A stretch of 64,000 bases of DNA from Lepidonotus clava. Taxonomy: Eukaryota > Annelida > Polychaeta > Phyllodocida > Polynoidae. The notes below the pieces were generated by a model. It ran no database searches. It was given only the letters and a program-made list of their open reading frames with translations, and was not told the origin of the DNA. This document shows positions 22,440-33,190 of this stretch, in pieces. The translations under genes and the position numbers were made by a program. The stretch spans positions 42,443,003 to 42,507,002 of the forward strand of contig OW387148.1 of assembly GCA_936440205.1 (NCBI GenBank), read 5' to 3'. Within the stretch, counting starts at the first letter, position 1. Each line of letters begins with the position of its first letter.

Positions 22440-23370
22440 TATACATCAAAAAATTTACCACAGAATCACCTAGCAATTTCTTCCTGACTTAATCCCCAAA
22501 AGAGAGTAGTGTAAAACAAAATTAACCATGGTGTTTCATTAGGCTGACAAGTTGTATCTAAAATTTGTAAAATGACGCTTTACATATCAGCCTTTTTCCC
22601 ACAGGGACTAATGTTAAAGCCTGTAAGCCCAACCTATAATGTCCAACTGTATTTTGCCCTAAAATGCAACGATTTTATTGGATGGCAAACCTACATGTCT
22701 GCCAATTGGTAATCAAAATGCTTTCTCAGTACTTTGGGTTTTACAAAAACATAATTCTCAGTAGATCAGTGATCCCAACTCAGGGAGACAAGGATGGTAA
22801 TTTTGTCCAACCCTTGTCCAATGCTGGGATATTCCCAATGTGGGATGGTCTTATTAAAAGGTTGCTATTGTTTACATTTTACCATAATAGCTACATGTGC
22901 AAGATTAAACCAACATGATGGTTAAAATAGGCTTTTGATTCACTGATACCTCCGAAGCTTTTGCAATTTGCAAACACATTTGTCGCAAAGACTGAAAGTT
23001 TGCATATCCAAAATCAGTGGCGGACCGTTTAAAGTGAGGGAGAGAATTCCTTATTGCTTTGCCAGAAAAAAAAGTTTCTCAGGGAGAATACAAAGCAATT
23101 GTACCACTCTATGTTCAAGGACGTATTCGGTTAATCATAAAGATAAGTAAGATGTCTTGTATATCTCTCTATAATTATGTCTATAGGTTAATGCACCATT
23201 CCTTTTTTATGATTTAGTATATTACGTTTACCTGTTCAAAACAGGTTTGAAAAAAAGTAAATATACAATACCAAGTTCAAGTGCAATACGTCATTTGTGA
23301 TTAAGAGTACCTCCCCTCCTCTTCCCCTTTTCCTCCCTCAAACGCTCTCCCAGAAGCCTCTGTGGCCCGC
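22440..23370. other. Intergenic, no gene seen
   Basis: CAGTGGCGGACCGTTTAAAG at 23015 has the form of a hAT-like terminus but I find no partner. Otherwise featureless. Confidence 0.4.
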
Positions 23371-23512
23371 CGCGCCCCTCAGCCAATCAGATGGCGCCCA
23401 GGGCGTGGGCCGCGGGCCTGGCCTCGACCAATCAGAGGCCGGGCCGGTCGGGGGCCCGGGCCAGTCATGTCACATTACTCACATGAGTAGAGAATCATGT
23501 CGACGTCATGTC
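23371..23512. promoter_or_regulatory. GC-rich promoter candidate with two CCAAT boxes
   Basis: GCCAATCAGATGG at ~23382 and GACCAATCAGAGG at ~23426 are NF-Y-type CCAAT boxes 44 bp apart in a >75 percent GC block; a GACGTCATG half-CRE follows near 23500. No ORF with recognised function follows. Confidence 0.35.
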
Positions 23513-23902
23513 AACCATACCTACTACCCCTGGGTTTATTTCTGTACACAAACATTGCACGTAAAAAACGAAAGGTTTGCGGAAGTGCAGACATGGACGG
23601 TGCAGTTCAAATAGCACCTCTACACAGGCCTATATGGGGGAAACGAAGTAAAACTTTATTTTTGAAAAGTGCGTATTTTCAAAGTGTAACCCAGGATAAC
23701 CCAGAATATTGGGAAGTTCCGAGCCTTCCATTTCCTTTAGTCTGCATTGATTCCTCTTTTCGATTTAAAATATTTTTTAATTTTAAAGTGTAATTTACGA
23801 AAATTGGTACCTTCCATTTCCTATAGTCTGGGAGGTTTGCATTATTTCTCAATCTGGTTAAACTCAATTGTAATATCCCATATATAGTACTGTGACCGGC
23901 TA

Positions 23903-24045
23903 ATGACGTGGGCGGACCAAGATAATAGAGGGCTCCTTCTGCTTTCTTTCAACCTTTAATTAATCAAATTCTAACAGCCCCCCCCCCACCCACCCCCCCC
24001 CACCCCCACCCCTATTTGAGAAGTTCTTGGTCCGCCATCGGAACT
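23903..24045. mobile_element. Small inverted-repeat element, GGCGGACCAAGA ends
   Basis: CGTGGGCGGACCAAGA near 23905 and TCTTGGTCCGCCATCG ending near 24042 are inverted with two or three mismatches. The interior has a C-rich tract. No target duplication was identified. Confidence 0.5.
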
Positions 24046-24375
24046 GAAAGAGTTACATTTAGTTTATAAGGAAACCTTTACATGAGAAGCTGATGGAAAG
24101 AGCAATGTATTGGAGAGAATAGATAAGATATAAGAGTGATACAGTAACAATGCCGAGCTAAATGTTACATGAGACACCTCCCAATCCCCTCCCCCCCCCC
24201 CCCCGTGCCGTGATACGTGCTATACGGAGGTCACATCCATCCAGCCTCACTCTGACTTATCTAGGTCAACCTCCGTCATTTATCACCATGGAAACGGCAT
24301 TAAATGGCCGCTCACGTCAAAACAAAGGTCACAGCTCTCTGGGGGGGGGGGGGGTAGTTTTACATTGTAGGGAAT

Positions 24376-24909
24376 CAGGGGCAGATACAGGATTTTTGCA
24401 AGTAGGTATACCCAGGCAAGCAGCGATGTAGCAAGCACGTTATGTGACCATACTTTTTTGGTTAATTGGTAACCTGCCAAATTTTGACGTAACAGTTATG
24501 TCATTTTAGGTAAAGTTGAGACTTACTAAAAAAGAATGTTATGAATAACATCATATTTTAATAAAGTTGAGACCATACTAATAAAGAAAGTTATGATAAC
24601 GTTATTATAACATGAAAGAACGTCACAAGAATGTCATAGTGCGACCTCACAATATTAGGTCCTAAAGACGTTTTTGGATGCAATCAAAATAATGTAACAA
24701 GAACCAAAGCAGAACTAAACAGAATGTTATAATAACTTTATAATAACGTCATATTCTTGCTTGGGGAGGGGTCAGCATAAAGGCTAAGTACTAAAACTGA
24801 ATTCATTCCCACATATGCACATGGTATTTTCCCCTCTTTTTGTAGTTTAGGGTCCACCAAAAGGGGGGGGGGGTCAGGACCCCATGGACCCCTCTGGATC
24901 CACCCCTTG
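24376..24909 (+). mobile_element. hAT-like element interrupted by MITE-A copy 5
   Basis: The left end CAGGGGCAGATACAGGA at 24376 and the right end CTCTGGATCCACCCCTTG at 24909 are imperfect inverted repeats. Removing 24411-24766 leaves about 178 bp of non-coding sequence, typical of a hAT MITE. Confidence 0.65.
24411..24766 (+). mobile_element. MITE-A copy 5, nested in a hAT-like element
   Basis: Starts CCCAGGCAAGCAGCGATG, ends ATATTCTTGCTTGGGG. All family landmarks present (GACCATACTTTTTTGG, CAATCAAAATAATG, AGCAGAACTAAACAG). Copies 4 and 5 share the extension GAGGG after the right end. Confidence 0.88.
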
Positions 24910-25964
24910 GATTTAGGTTATGGGGAGAGGCGTGGGGACGATTTGTCTGAGATTAACACCTTTTTCTGGGAACATTTACGGCAATGAGTGACGGCTATGC
25001 GGCTTATTTGTGAGAATATGTGTTTAATGTGTTGTTGTGAATAAACCTATCTAGATGGGACAGGTTAGACAGGTTGATTGTCAAAGTTTCATTCTCATTT
25101 GGTACTTGATGTAAAGATAATGACATGTGAATCTGTATTACTTGAATTATTGTTAGTATATTCAGGTCTTTATGTTGATGGACAGAGATATAAAAACTTG
25201 GCAAGGCCAGACCCTTCATGCAAAAAAGACAAGCAAATTAAAACATATGCATAAAGCATATTCTTTTATTTCACATATTGACGCGACTATACATGTCATA
25301 GAATACATATCCTATACATGAGCGACTGGATGTGTATGGAATAATTTTACAGAATAGGATTAACATGCATCTGTGTATGTCAACCTATAGTGTTATAAAT
25401 CATACAGACAATAGCTCAACTTGCTCCCCAGTTTCACTTTGCATGTCTTGTTTAATGTAAATTATATGATATCAATGACATCATCAGGTTTTCAAATCAA
25501 CATGGAGTTTGTTTTTTCAGCATCTGATATACGCCTGTCTTGATAGGCTGAGGTATCGATCAATTAGAACCATCCATCCTGATCCACTCTAGAGTCCTCC
25601 TGTTATTAACCCAGATAATCCAGGCATCTCCGCACTACTACAAGTGTCATACAATATGTCATGTGCGGCCTGTTGCAGCCGAGCCAACGGGGGGGGGGCA
25701 CTTTACTATATCATGGTACATGTGATCTTAAACAACATGCATACTCAAATGATGCATACATACATTATATATACATTGGTTTCATGCCCCCAAAAGTATT
25801 AGTTAATCTGCCATAATCAGGTATGAAAAGGACCATTGTCTTTTTGTAAATTCTTTATAATTATGTTTGATTTTTTCTTATCCAAAGCCTTTTAATCATC
25901 AATTCTTGTATATTTAGATATCCCTTCCTTCTGTTTACATAACATACTTATGTAGTCATTAGAG
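24910..25964. other. Intergenic, AT-rich, no gene seen
   Basis: Nothing supportable on either strand. Confidence 0.45.
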
Positions 25965-25967
25965 AGA

Positions 25968-26163
25968 TGGGCGGTCCAGTGGATAGCATGTGGGACTTCT
26001 ACATGTCAGCCTGGGTTCATTTCCCTTGTTAGACAACCTTTCCTTTCTATTGTTTTAAGTCCCAGAGAATTGGTCATTAGAAGGTTGTACAGAGCGAGAA
26101 TCTGAATTGGCTTCGATATAGCCCAAATAATGCTGAGTGAAACAATCATCGTCGTCAACATGA
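25968..26163 (+). mobile_element. tRNA-derived SINE
   Basis: tRNA-like head with A-box region GGTCCAGTGGATAGC and B-box GGTTCATTTCC about 45 bp later, followed by a ~120-bp body and a short repeat tail (CAATCATCGTCGTCAAC). Confidence 0.65.
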
Positions 26164-26322
26164 GGGGCGGGTCCAGAGATCAAAAGGGGGAGGCCCTAAT
26201 GTACAATTATCCTTCCGATGGTATTTGACATTTGATATTTGACATTTGACAGATAAAAATATCAATATTTGGAAGGAAAGAAAGGGGGGACCATGCGCCC
26301 CTGCGCCCCCTCCAAATCCACC
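26161..26322 (+). mobile_element. Possible hAT-like MITE
   Basis: GAGGGGCGGGTCCAGAG at the left and CCCCCTCCAAATCCACCATG at the right are weakly inverted; TTTGACATTTGATATTTGACA repeats lie inside. Tentative. Confidence 0.35.
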
Positions 26323-26723
26323 ATGGAACATCCTCCATGGTTATTCACCTTTAACAATGCTGATGTTCCCATCATGTCCGTACCAGAGGCACTGCCCCCT
26401 ACCGGGGATAGAGAACTAAGCGGTCCCCTCGGTACAATGGACGGGGTGTGGGGAAGTTGACATCATTCTGTTGGCGAGAAAAAAAGGGGGAAAGGAAGTA
26501 ATTGGAGGCCGTAGAATGTCCGGTGATGCGTCGTCCTCTCTGACCGGCGACTTTTTATCGCTGCCCTTCGCTGTCTGAGGTGGGTCATACACTTACTTTT
26601 TACTCTGCTCTGAAACCACAACATTGACCCAGAACTAGTCACGTGGTGTACAGAGAGAGGCCCAGAACGAGGCTCGACGACAGGGCGCCCTGTAGGTGGG
26701 TGTTCTGGGAGGAGGGGGGGGGG

Positions 26724-27095
26724 CAGGGGCGGATCCGGGAGGGGGGGGACCCCCCCCCCCTTTTGGTTGACCCCTAAACTACTATAAGAGGGGGAAATGT
26801 GTGTGTGCATGCAAATGTACGCCGTTTTAATACTAAAGCCTGTATTCCACTAGGCGATCTTGACAACTGGGAATTTACCAATTTTCAAGTTTCCGTTAGA
26901 AATATTACAAGAGCGCCTGCATGATACATACCATTTGAAATGTAATGAAAAATGCTTTCTAACAATATCTAACATGTCTATGATTAGTACGCATTTCTTC
27001 TCCCAATTTTCAAAATTGAGAGTAAATCGGCTAGTGGAATACAGCCTTTAGTCTATATGCTAACCCCCCTTTTGGAAATCCTGTATCTGCCCCTG
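26724..27095 (+). mobile_element. hAT-like MITE containing a second MITE
   Basis: The left end CAGGGGCGGATCCGGGA and the right end TCCTGTATCTGCCCCTG are inverted repeats; C and G runs and CCCCCCTTTTGG lie just inside both ends. The middle is occupied by the element at 26832-27052. Confidence 0.75.
26832..27052. mobile_element. Nested MITE with ACTAAAG...CTGTATTCCACTAG ends
   Basis: Left ACTAAAGCCTGTATTCCACT and right ACTAAAGGCTGTATTCCACT (read inverted from 27052) agree at all but one of 20 positions, continuing AGGCGAT versus AGCCGAT. The same CACTAGGCGAT core terminates the element at 1925-2210. The short ORF inside is incidental. Confidence 0.82.
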
Positions 27096-27915
27096 CGGGG
27101 GGTATCAAACCCAAAGCCTTGTTGGGTGACTTCAATTTGTTGTTGAGATCATCTGGTATAGGCCCTATACAAGTAAGTTTTTACTTTTTTAGATGCTGTT
27201 CTCTAGATGAGGTTTTTTACCAAAGAGTAACATGTTACTCTAAGGGTAGTGTGGTTGATTGTGACGAATCCACCAAAAACATGTATTGGTGCTGCCAATT
27301 GGCACATCAGGCGCCAACTTGACTGCTGTAACTTGTGTAAGTGATATGTACACCAGAGGTAAGCTCCATCAGAGTCTTGATTGAAATTTTAATCTGAGAA
27401 ACCAGTTTGTAAACTATTAAAGGCAGATTGAAGTTAGTGTAATTATTAACTTATTATTATGGTTATTAACTTACTATCAACGTAAGTATTTTGCTCAATT
27501 ACCATGGAATGATTAAAAGGCACTATTCTCTCCCATAGGTATAAGGAGGTACACAAAATGAACAAAATATGACATAGCCTGGTACTAGCCTGGTGGCTTC
27601 TACGCACAGTAGCAATAGACTTACCCCCCGGAGCCTATCTTTCAGGCAAGATATTGCTATTATATAGGCTATGTGGCTGCAGCATAATGCCACAAAGTCA
27701 GACTACCTTTCTTCTGATCAATATCTACCTAAGCAATCTGTCATGCAATCTGACAAAGCATGATGGACGATGCAGCATAGTCCATCATGCTTTGGTCCAG
27801 GTTGTGTTACATTCCCCTTGAGATATTTATCAAACGTCAGAACACAGATCCCTGGAAACCTAGCCTTATTCCTGTCCCCAATCCTGATAATTACTTCAAC
27901 TTCAAATATATTGCA
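27096..27915. other. Intergenic, no gene seen
   Basis: A short frame starting LGDFNL at ~27122 looks superficially like a LINE endonuclease motif, but nothing around it supports this. Confidence 0.4.
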
Positions 27916-28025
27916 ACTACCCTCCCCCCCCCCCCCTCCACTATGTGCCTAGATATACCCCCCCCCCCCCCCCCCCACATTACCCCTACCTGTTGACACC
28001 CCCCCCCCCCCCTTTCCCCACCTGG
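27916..28025 (+). repeat. C-rich low-complexity tract
   Basis: Three C runs of 10-17 bases in ~100 bp. It is followed by a GC-rich patch with alternating CGCGCGCAT (28100-28160). Confidence 0.85.
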
Positions 28026-29364
28026 CCCGGCCCCACTCAGCACGCATGCGCCCACTACACCTGTTTCCGGTCGGCCTTGTTGACAGAGATCAAGCACTTC
28101 CGGCATGCACGTGCGCGCGCATACCGACTTCCGGCCTGTTGGTGCGCGCGCATTCCGCCTGTATCTCAGGTCTCAGGTTACAAATTAAATCAGTAGAAGT
28201 GTAAACTAACAACTTGGTGACTATCTGGGGAATGCGAGTTTGGGAAATGTTTGTGTTATTGTAAACTTCTCCCCTGTGCCTTTTCCTGAACCCTAGAAGG
28301 TCGCACACACTTTCCTACTGAGGGGGTATTGCCTTGTTGAATATTAAGGCACTGCTGGCTTTAGTACAAAATCATTTGCAATTTCATTTTCTTTTTGTAC
28401 ACTTGTAGCTAAATTTAATTTCATGTAGGAGGTTGTCCATTGATTACATTCGCACAAAGGTAGGTCGGGGGGGGGGGGGGGCTCAAGGGCTTCTGTACAT
28501 TTTTAAATGATATTATATATATGCTAAAGGGGTTGAGGGATTGATGGACTAAAAAGCATATCAAGCATTTTTTGTGATTACTTTATTTTGATGATTATTT
28601 CGAAACTGATAGATTGAATGAATCAATAATGAACAGCTGAATTACTGTTAATTGATTGATTCCTTGCACATAAAAATACATATCAACCGGCCATGCTCTG
28701 GAATAATTCTTTAGTTTGTTAGATCAAAATGTAGAGTTCTACAAGAGACATGTAGGTGGTGGACTCAAGGTACATACAGTATAAACTGATATTCACATTC
28801 AGTTGCTCAGGATAATATTTTTGTGAAGTTACATGTTTGAGTGACTACTAATAGGGTACCCCCCCCCCCCTCTTCCCCAACTACACCTGTGCTATTTTGG
28901 GCGGAGTTTGTGTATGCACTCTCCAAACAGATGTGTATTCCATAGGGTAGGGTTCCCCAGACAAGGGTCATGTCTCAGGTAGGAGAGTGGAGGGTGGAAT
29001 GTACCCTAGCGGCGGGGGCTGACACTATTTTACCTGGCGTTACTCACTCTGCAGGGGGTGATCTCCAAACAGATGTTCTCTTACCTCGGGGGAGCTTATT
29101 GATTTAGGAGGAGGGGGAAATGTGTTTGGAGAATTATCCTAGAAGTGCACACCCCATAACGTCGGGGTGCATTATGGGAAACAAGGCCAGTCGTGGGAGG
29201 AAGCTGGGGAGTGGAGGGGAGTTAGTGTGGAGAAGTGGGGGCAGTGGGGGGGGGGGTGTTCCGGGATCCTTAGGGATCAGGATCCCGTACCTGAAGATCT
29301 AACATTAGGGGATTGAAGAACCCATAATTAAACATAGGTATCAGGAAACTTATTGTAGGAGACC
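28026..29364. other. Intergenic, no gene seen
   Basis: G run at 28468-28481, C run at 28860-28870, and a near palindrome GGGATCCTTAGGGATCAGGATCCC at 29263-29286. No coding evidence. Confidence 0.4.
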
Positions 29365-29640
29365 CTTTCTACAGACCTATAGATCTGAGCAGCAGGAAAC
29401 AGCTCATTTTCTTATGCTTTTGGTTTGAAGTTTTATGATGTTTGACTTTAGATTTGATTCAGGTTGCATATATGAACAGAAAATACATCAGGTGTAGATT
29501 TAATAGTTCTGTAAAAATGTTATAAAACTGGAACAGAAACACAGTTAAGATATGGCAGGATGATTTCAGGATTTTGAGTGGTTTCTTGCTTCCCATATCT
29601 ATAGTTTAGAATACCGAAATGATAGAGCTGAGCTTCAGAA
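29365..29640 (+). repeat. Dispersed repeat, copy 2 (related to 14985-15530)
   Basis: Shares GCAGGAAACAGCTCATTTTC, CAGAAAATAC and GTTTCTTGCTTCCCATATCTATAGTTTA in the same order as copy 1. Confidence 0.45.
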
Positions 29641-29794
29641 GATAGCTCCCCCACCACCAACTGAGTCAGGGGGAGCAAGGCATGCACCCCACCCCTTACA
29701 GACCCAGTCACCCAGCCTGTGTCTGTGTCTGGGGTTTCAGGGGGAAACCATTTAGCGATAAAACAAAGATTGCATCTGACTTGCAACAGGAATT

Positions 29795-30478
29795 CCCATC
29801 ATTACATACATAGACCACTGACCAGGTGGTCTGATAAATTGTGTGTTTAGGCCAGGTATTCGCATCATTATTTACACCTAGCCAGGGCACTGACAGGTAC
29901 TTTGATAAAACCTGTGTTAGGCAATGCAGGATTATATTCTTCAACCACCTACCACTGACCACAACTAATGGGAAAAAATTCTTTATGACATTTTGGCCGA
30001 ATTTTACATTAAAAAAGTCTGAATTTGGTAAAAAAAAAAAAAAAAAAAAAAGGCCCCCTCTAAATCTACCACTGAAACAGGTAGTCTGATAAAACCTGTG
30101 TAGGGTCGTCATGTCAGCATTACGTACACCAACCACTGACCAGGTAGTGTGATAAAAACCTGTGTATGGTCATCATGTCAGTATTACGTACACCAACTAC
30201 TGAGCAGGTAGTCTGATAAAACCTGTGTATGGTCATCATGTCAGTATTACGTACACCAACTACTGACCAGGTAGTCTGATAAAACCTGTGTAAGGTCGTC
30301 ATGTCAGTATTACATACACCAACCACTGACCAGGTAGTGTGATAAAAACCTGTGTAAGGTCGTCATGTCAGTATTACGTACGCCAACCACTGACCGGGTA
30401 GTCTAATATAACCTTGCAGGGTCATCATGTCAGTATTACGTACATCAACCACTGACCAGGTAGTCTGATAAAACCTGT
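29795..30478 (+). repeat. ~60-bp minisatellite, left part (interrupted by the LTR element)
   Basis: About seven well-conserved ~60-bp units from 30078 to 30478, each with CTGACCAGGTAGT, GATAAAACCTGTGTA and GTCAGTATTACGTACACC. Degenerate units extend left to about 29795. Between 29945 and 30077 the array is interrupted by a poly(A)-containing stretch ending in a hAT-like terminal sequence. The retroelement is inserted after ...AAACCTGT. Confidence 0.9.
29945..30077. mobile_element. Fragment of a hAT-like MITE inside the 60-bp array
   Basis: The stretch TTTTACATTAAAAAAGTCT, a run of about 21 A, and the end CCCCCTCTAAATCTACCACTG closely resemble the right half of the complete MITE at 2857-3008. 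The left terminus is not recognisable. Confidence 0.5.
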
Positions 30479-31016
30479 TGTACTGACGCGGGTGGCCAGT
30501 CCATGTTTGGCCAGCATAACGTGAGCTTAGAAGCGCACGTGTAAGCCAATGTTTCACTGTGACAGTAGTGAAATGGGGGAGGAGTTAAGGTGTGACGTAC
30601 CACCATATAATAATGTGTTCCGCTCTTAGCTAGCCAGAGTAGCTGCACGCACTGTGTGAGTAAACATCCTGCGAAGGTTGGACCTTTAATCTGCAGTCTA
30701 GGTTCTGGAGAGAGGCATATAGAAATTGTGTTAGAGCGCGGAGCGTTGACTGAATGTGTTTGAGGGGACTCTAACCTCGGGACTGATCATGGTCAATCGA
30801 GTTCTTGTCACGGAACGACTAGACATTGGATAATAAACAACAAATCCTTTCACAACGAGTGTTCACGTCTTACATGATGAGGGAACTATAATTATGTATT
30901 GGACGACCGCAGACGACGAGGAGGGAGACTGCGGATGGAGTTAGCTATTATCTATACAACGAAATATCACAAACACGCATTAACTTTAAATGGATAATTA
31001 ACCTCTCTATAGTTCA
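30479..31016 (+). repeat. 5' LTR
   Basis: Direct repeat of 47369-47906, 538 bp, boundaries TG...CA. A TATA-like TATAATAA lies near 30606 and a poly(A) signal AATAAA at 30832-30837, giving a U3-R-U5 layout with transcription probably starting around 30635. The sequence just inside, from 31019, begins TGG as primer-binding sites do, but I cannot match it to a specific tRNA 3' end. Confidence 0.95.
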
Positions 31017-31143
31017 ATTGGTGGAGAAATACCCGAATGGATTGTCTGTGTTAGGTCGGGACAACTTGAACTCTTGTTCTGTTCAGGACTACAGGTGAGT
31101 CCTTCATCTCTAGCGCCTGCGGGGCACTACGTGGGAACGAAGG

Positions 31144-31165
31144 ATGGCCGGGTGATGGACTGATG
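31144..31165 (+). promoter_or_regulatory. Double TGATG stop-start relay ahead of gag
   Basis: Two minimal upstream ORFs run into the gag start. The first (ATG at 31144, three codons) stops at TGA 31153-31155, whose A begins the second ATG at 31155. The second (two codons) stops at TGA 31161-31163, whose A begins the gag ATG at 31163. Both junctions read TGATG and the three starts lie in three different frames. Such overlaps are known in other systems as termination-reinitiation sites; that they act this way here is inference. Confidence 0.7.
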
Positions 31166-33190
31166 AAGTCAGGCCGCGGTTCAACAGGACCCTTACCTTC
31201 GCCTCCAGGGGGGCAACCTGGCCGGGGAAATGAACATCAGACACGCTCGAAGGGCGAACCACTTCCTTACAGCCTAGGGTCACGAGATGAACCTATCTTC
31301 GACGGGAGACTCCGTAATCCGAACGGCGGAGAAAACGCCAAAGGACCGGACAAACAATCGATCAGTCAAAAGCCTCTACCAATAACCTCTGATGCTTCTC
31401 CAGTCCTGCTCAGAGAAAAGGACCAACCGGAGGAACACACACGGAACGAGCCAGGGCAATTTCGCCCTTACCCTGAGGAGGAGTACAGTGCTGTAACCTA
31501 CGCCATTGGCCAGGCGATTGGTCCACAGTATGGTGCTTTTACTAGTGAATTTTCTTCACCCACTCCAGCCAAAGTGGGAAGGACACTAGGATCTCCTTTT
31601 CCGGCCGCCACGACAACTTCCTCGGCGGAGTGGACAGGGCTCGTCTCCACTCCCACAGAGCGGGGTATTGACCTCGATCAACCGGCAACCGCTACTGAGG
31701 GAGACAACTCACCACAGCACGGTAACCTTACTAACCCTTTTATTCCCCATACACCGTCCCAACCCATTGTCCAGGGTACTGTACTTGCTCCTAGAAAGAG
31801 TAGGGAGGGAAGCGCAGAAGGGGATGGGGAAGAATCAAATCAGGGAGGTTCACCGAGTATATCTACTTTGTTATCCAGGGCGAGACTAAATTTCCCAAAG
31901 ACACATACAGAAACCACTACACCAAGTGTACATAAAAAAGTTTCTTCACCAGATAGTTCTGGAAGCTCTTTTGAAAAGATAGGGAGCGGGGAATCGTCTA
32001 AGGAAAGTAGTATATACGATAGTAACAAAGATCAGGATATAATCGATTCGAATGAGGGCTCAATAGTAGATGAGGGGTCCAATGAATTAGAAGAAGGCTC
32101 AGATAATAAAGACTCCGGGGATGAACGGGGGAGGTTAGATGAAGACGTAGAGTCTAATCCTGGTCATATACCTGTTGCACAAGAACTGGTAAGAATGGCG
32201 GACAAGGTCCCTCACCTTAGACTACCGTGGTTCCATGGTAAGGAATCGGAAAGCGTTGATAAATATTTCCGCGAGCTGGAGCGATATAAAGCTATTTATG
32301 GCTGGGATGATGACCGGCTATTGGCTATGACGCTAATCGGGCTGAAGGAAAGGGCAGACGATTGGGCAAATACGCTACCAGACGGGGAGAAGGATACTTT
32401 TGAGCACTTAAGGGACTCTATGTTTAAGATATTTGGCGATAGACGAGCCAAATGGCAGAAGCATGTTGATTTCTGCCACTTAGTCCAAACAAAAGATCAG
32501 ACAGTATTAGACTTTGCGGGTCTTTTGAAACAGAGACAGACAAAGTGTGAAGTGAGTGAAAACACTATTTTGGCAGTCTTTTTAGATGGACTAAAAGCAA
32601 GCATAGCGAAGCAAGTAGCTGTTATGAATCCTGTGTCGTTTGAAGAAGCCGTCGCGGCGGCCACAAGAATCGAATCTCTTGACAAAAAGTCTAGTACCAA
32701 GGTCTCAGCGGCAGTGGTACAGCTCGAAAACGATCAACCGCAAACTAAAGAGAAGCAACCTATGGATCACGTGCTAGATAAATTTAATCTAGTACTCGCA
32801 CGAATGGAAGCGAATCCATGGGCGCAAAAGAGCCAAGAGGCTCCATCTCCACAACCCCCTCCGCCCAGTGTGCCAAACAACCCTCCCCAAGGGAATAAGG
32901 GGAAGGGAGGCTACAGGGGCGGGGGAGGTCGACAAGTCTATAAAGACTCTCGTCAGCGGAGTAATGACAAAGATGATCAAAGCTCAGATCAAAGTAAGAA
33001 ATCAGCCAATCAAGGAGCCCAAAAGAAAGTGGTGCCAATGCGAGACGATATGAAATACTGCATTGTCCACCAGATGTATGGGCATCCCACCGAGTCGTGC
33101 TTTTGGCTCATCAAAAGGTTGCAAGAAAAACCTCCATATACCTCTAGTGGGTCTCGCAACAAAGAAAAAGATCAAGGGGCGGGAAACTAG
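31163..33190 (+). CDS. gag: Gag polyprotein of the Ty3/Gypsy element
   Basis: 675 codons from an ATG at 31163. The first ~340 residues are hydrophilic and rich in Ser, Pro and Glu with no recognised fold. Residues ~349-500 match the Ty3-type capsid region (retrotransposon gag): a PWFHG entry, an LIGLKERADDW helix and a downstream LDGLK segment. After a Pro/Gly/Arg-rich linker, residues 633-646 (C633, H636, H641, C646) form a compact zinc-knuckle-like C-x2-H-x4-H-x4-C, a variant of the usual CCHC knuckle, which would bind RNA. The protein should assemble the intracellular capsid. The start follows two TGATG stop-start overlaps; the stop TAG at 33188 directly follows a slippery heptamer, and the protease frame is already open here in -1. 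Capsid identity is secure from family resemblance and position before protease and pol; the role of the long N-terminal part is unknown. Confidence 0.93.
   Translation: MKSGRGSTGPLPSPPGGQPGRGNEHQTRSKGEPLPYSLGSRDEPIFDGRLRNPNGGENAKGPDKQSISQKPLPITSDASPVLLREKDQPEEHTRNEPGQFRPYPEEEYSAVTYAIGQAIGPQYGAFTSEFSSPTPAKVGRTLGSPFPAATTTSSAEWTGLVSTPTERGIDLDQPATATEGDNSPQHGNLTNPFIPHTPSQPIVQGTVLAPRKSREGSAEGDGEESNQGGSPSISTLLSRARLNFPKTHTETTTPSVHKKVSSPDSSGSSFEKIGSGESSKESSIYDSNKDQDIIDSNEGSIVDEGSNELEEGSDNKDSGDERGRLDEDVESNPGHIPVAQELVRMADKVPHLRLPWFHGKESESVDKYFRELERYKAIYGWDDDRLLAMTLIGLKERADDWANTLPDGEKDTFEHLRDSMFKIFGDRRAKWQKHVDFCHLVQTKDQTVLDFAGLLKQRQTKCEVSENTILAVFLDGLKASIAKQVAVMNPVSFEEAVAAATRIESLDKKSSTKVSAAVVQLENDQPQTKEKQPMDHVLDKFNLVLARMEANPWAQKSQEAPSPQPPPPSVPNNPPQGNKGKGGYRGGGGRQVYKDSRQRSNDKDDQSSDQSKKSANQGAQKKVVPMRDDMKYCIVHQMYGHPTESCFWLIKRLQEKPPYTSSGSRNKEKDQGAGN

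Noticed and set aside
27119-27322. LGDFNL motif suggesting a LINE endonuclease
   Set aside because: No other endonuclease or reverse-transcriptase motif nearby in any frame.
31010-31021. tRNA A-box-like TAGTTCAATTGG across the LTR/leader junction
   Set aside because: The consensus is degenerate, no B-box follows, and the 3' LTR end does not preserve it.
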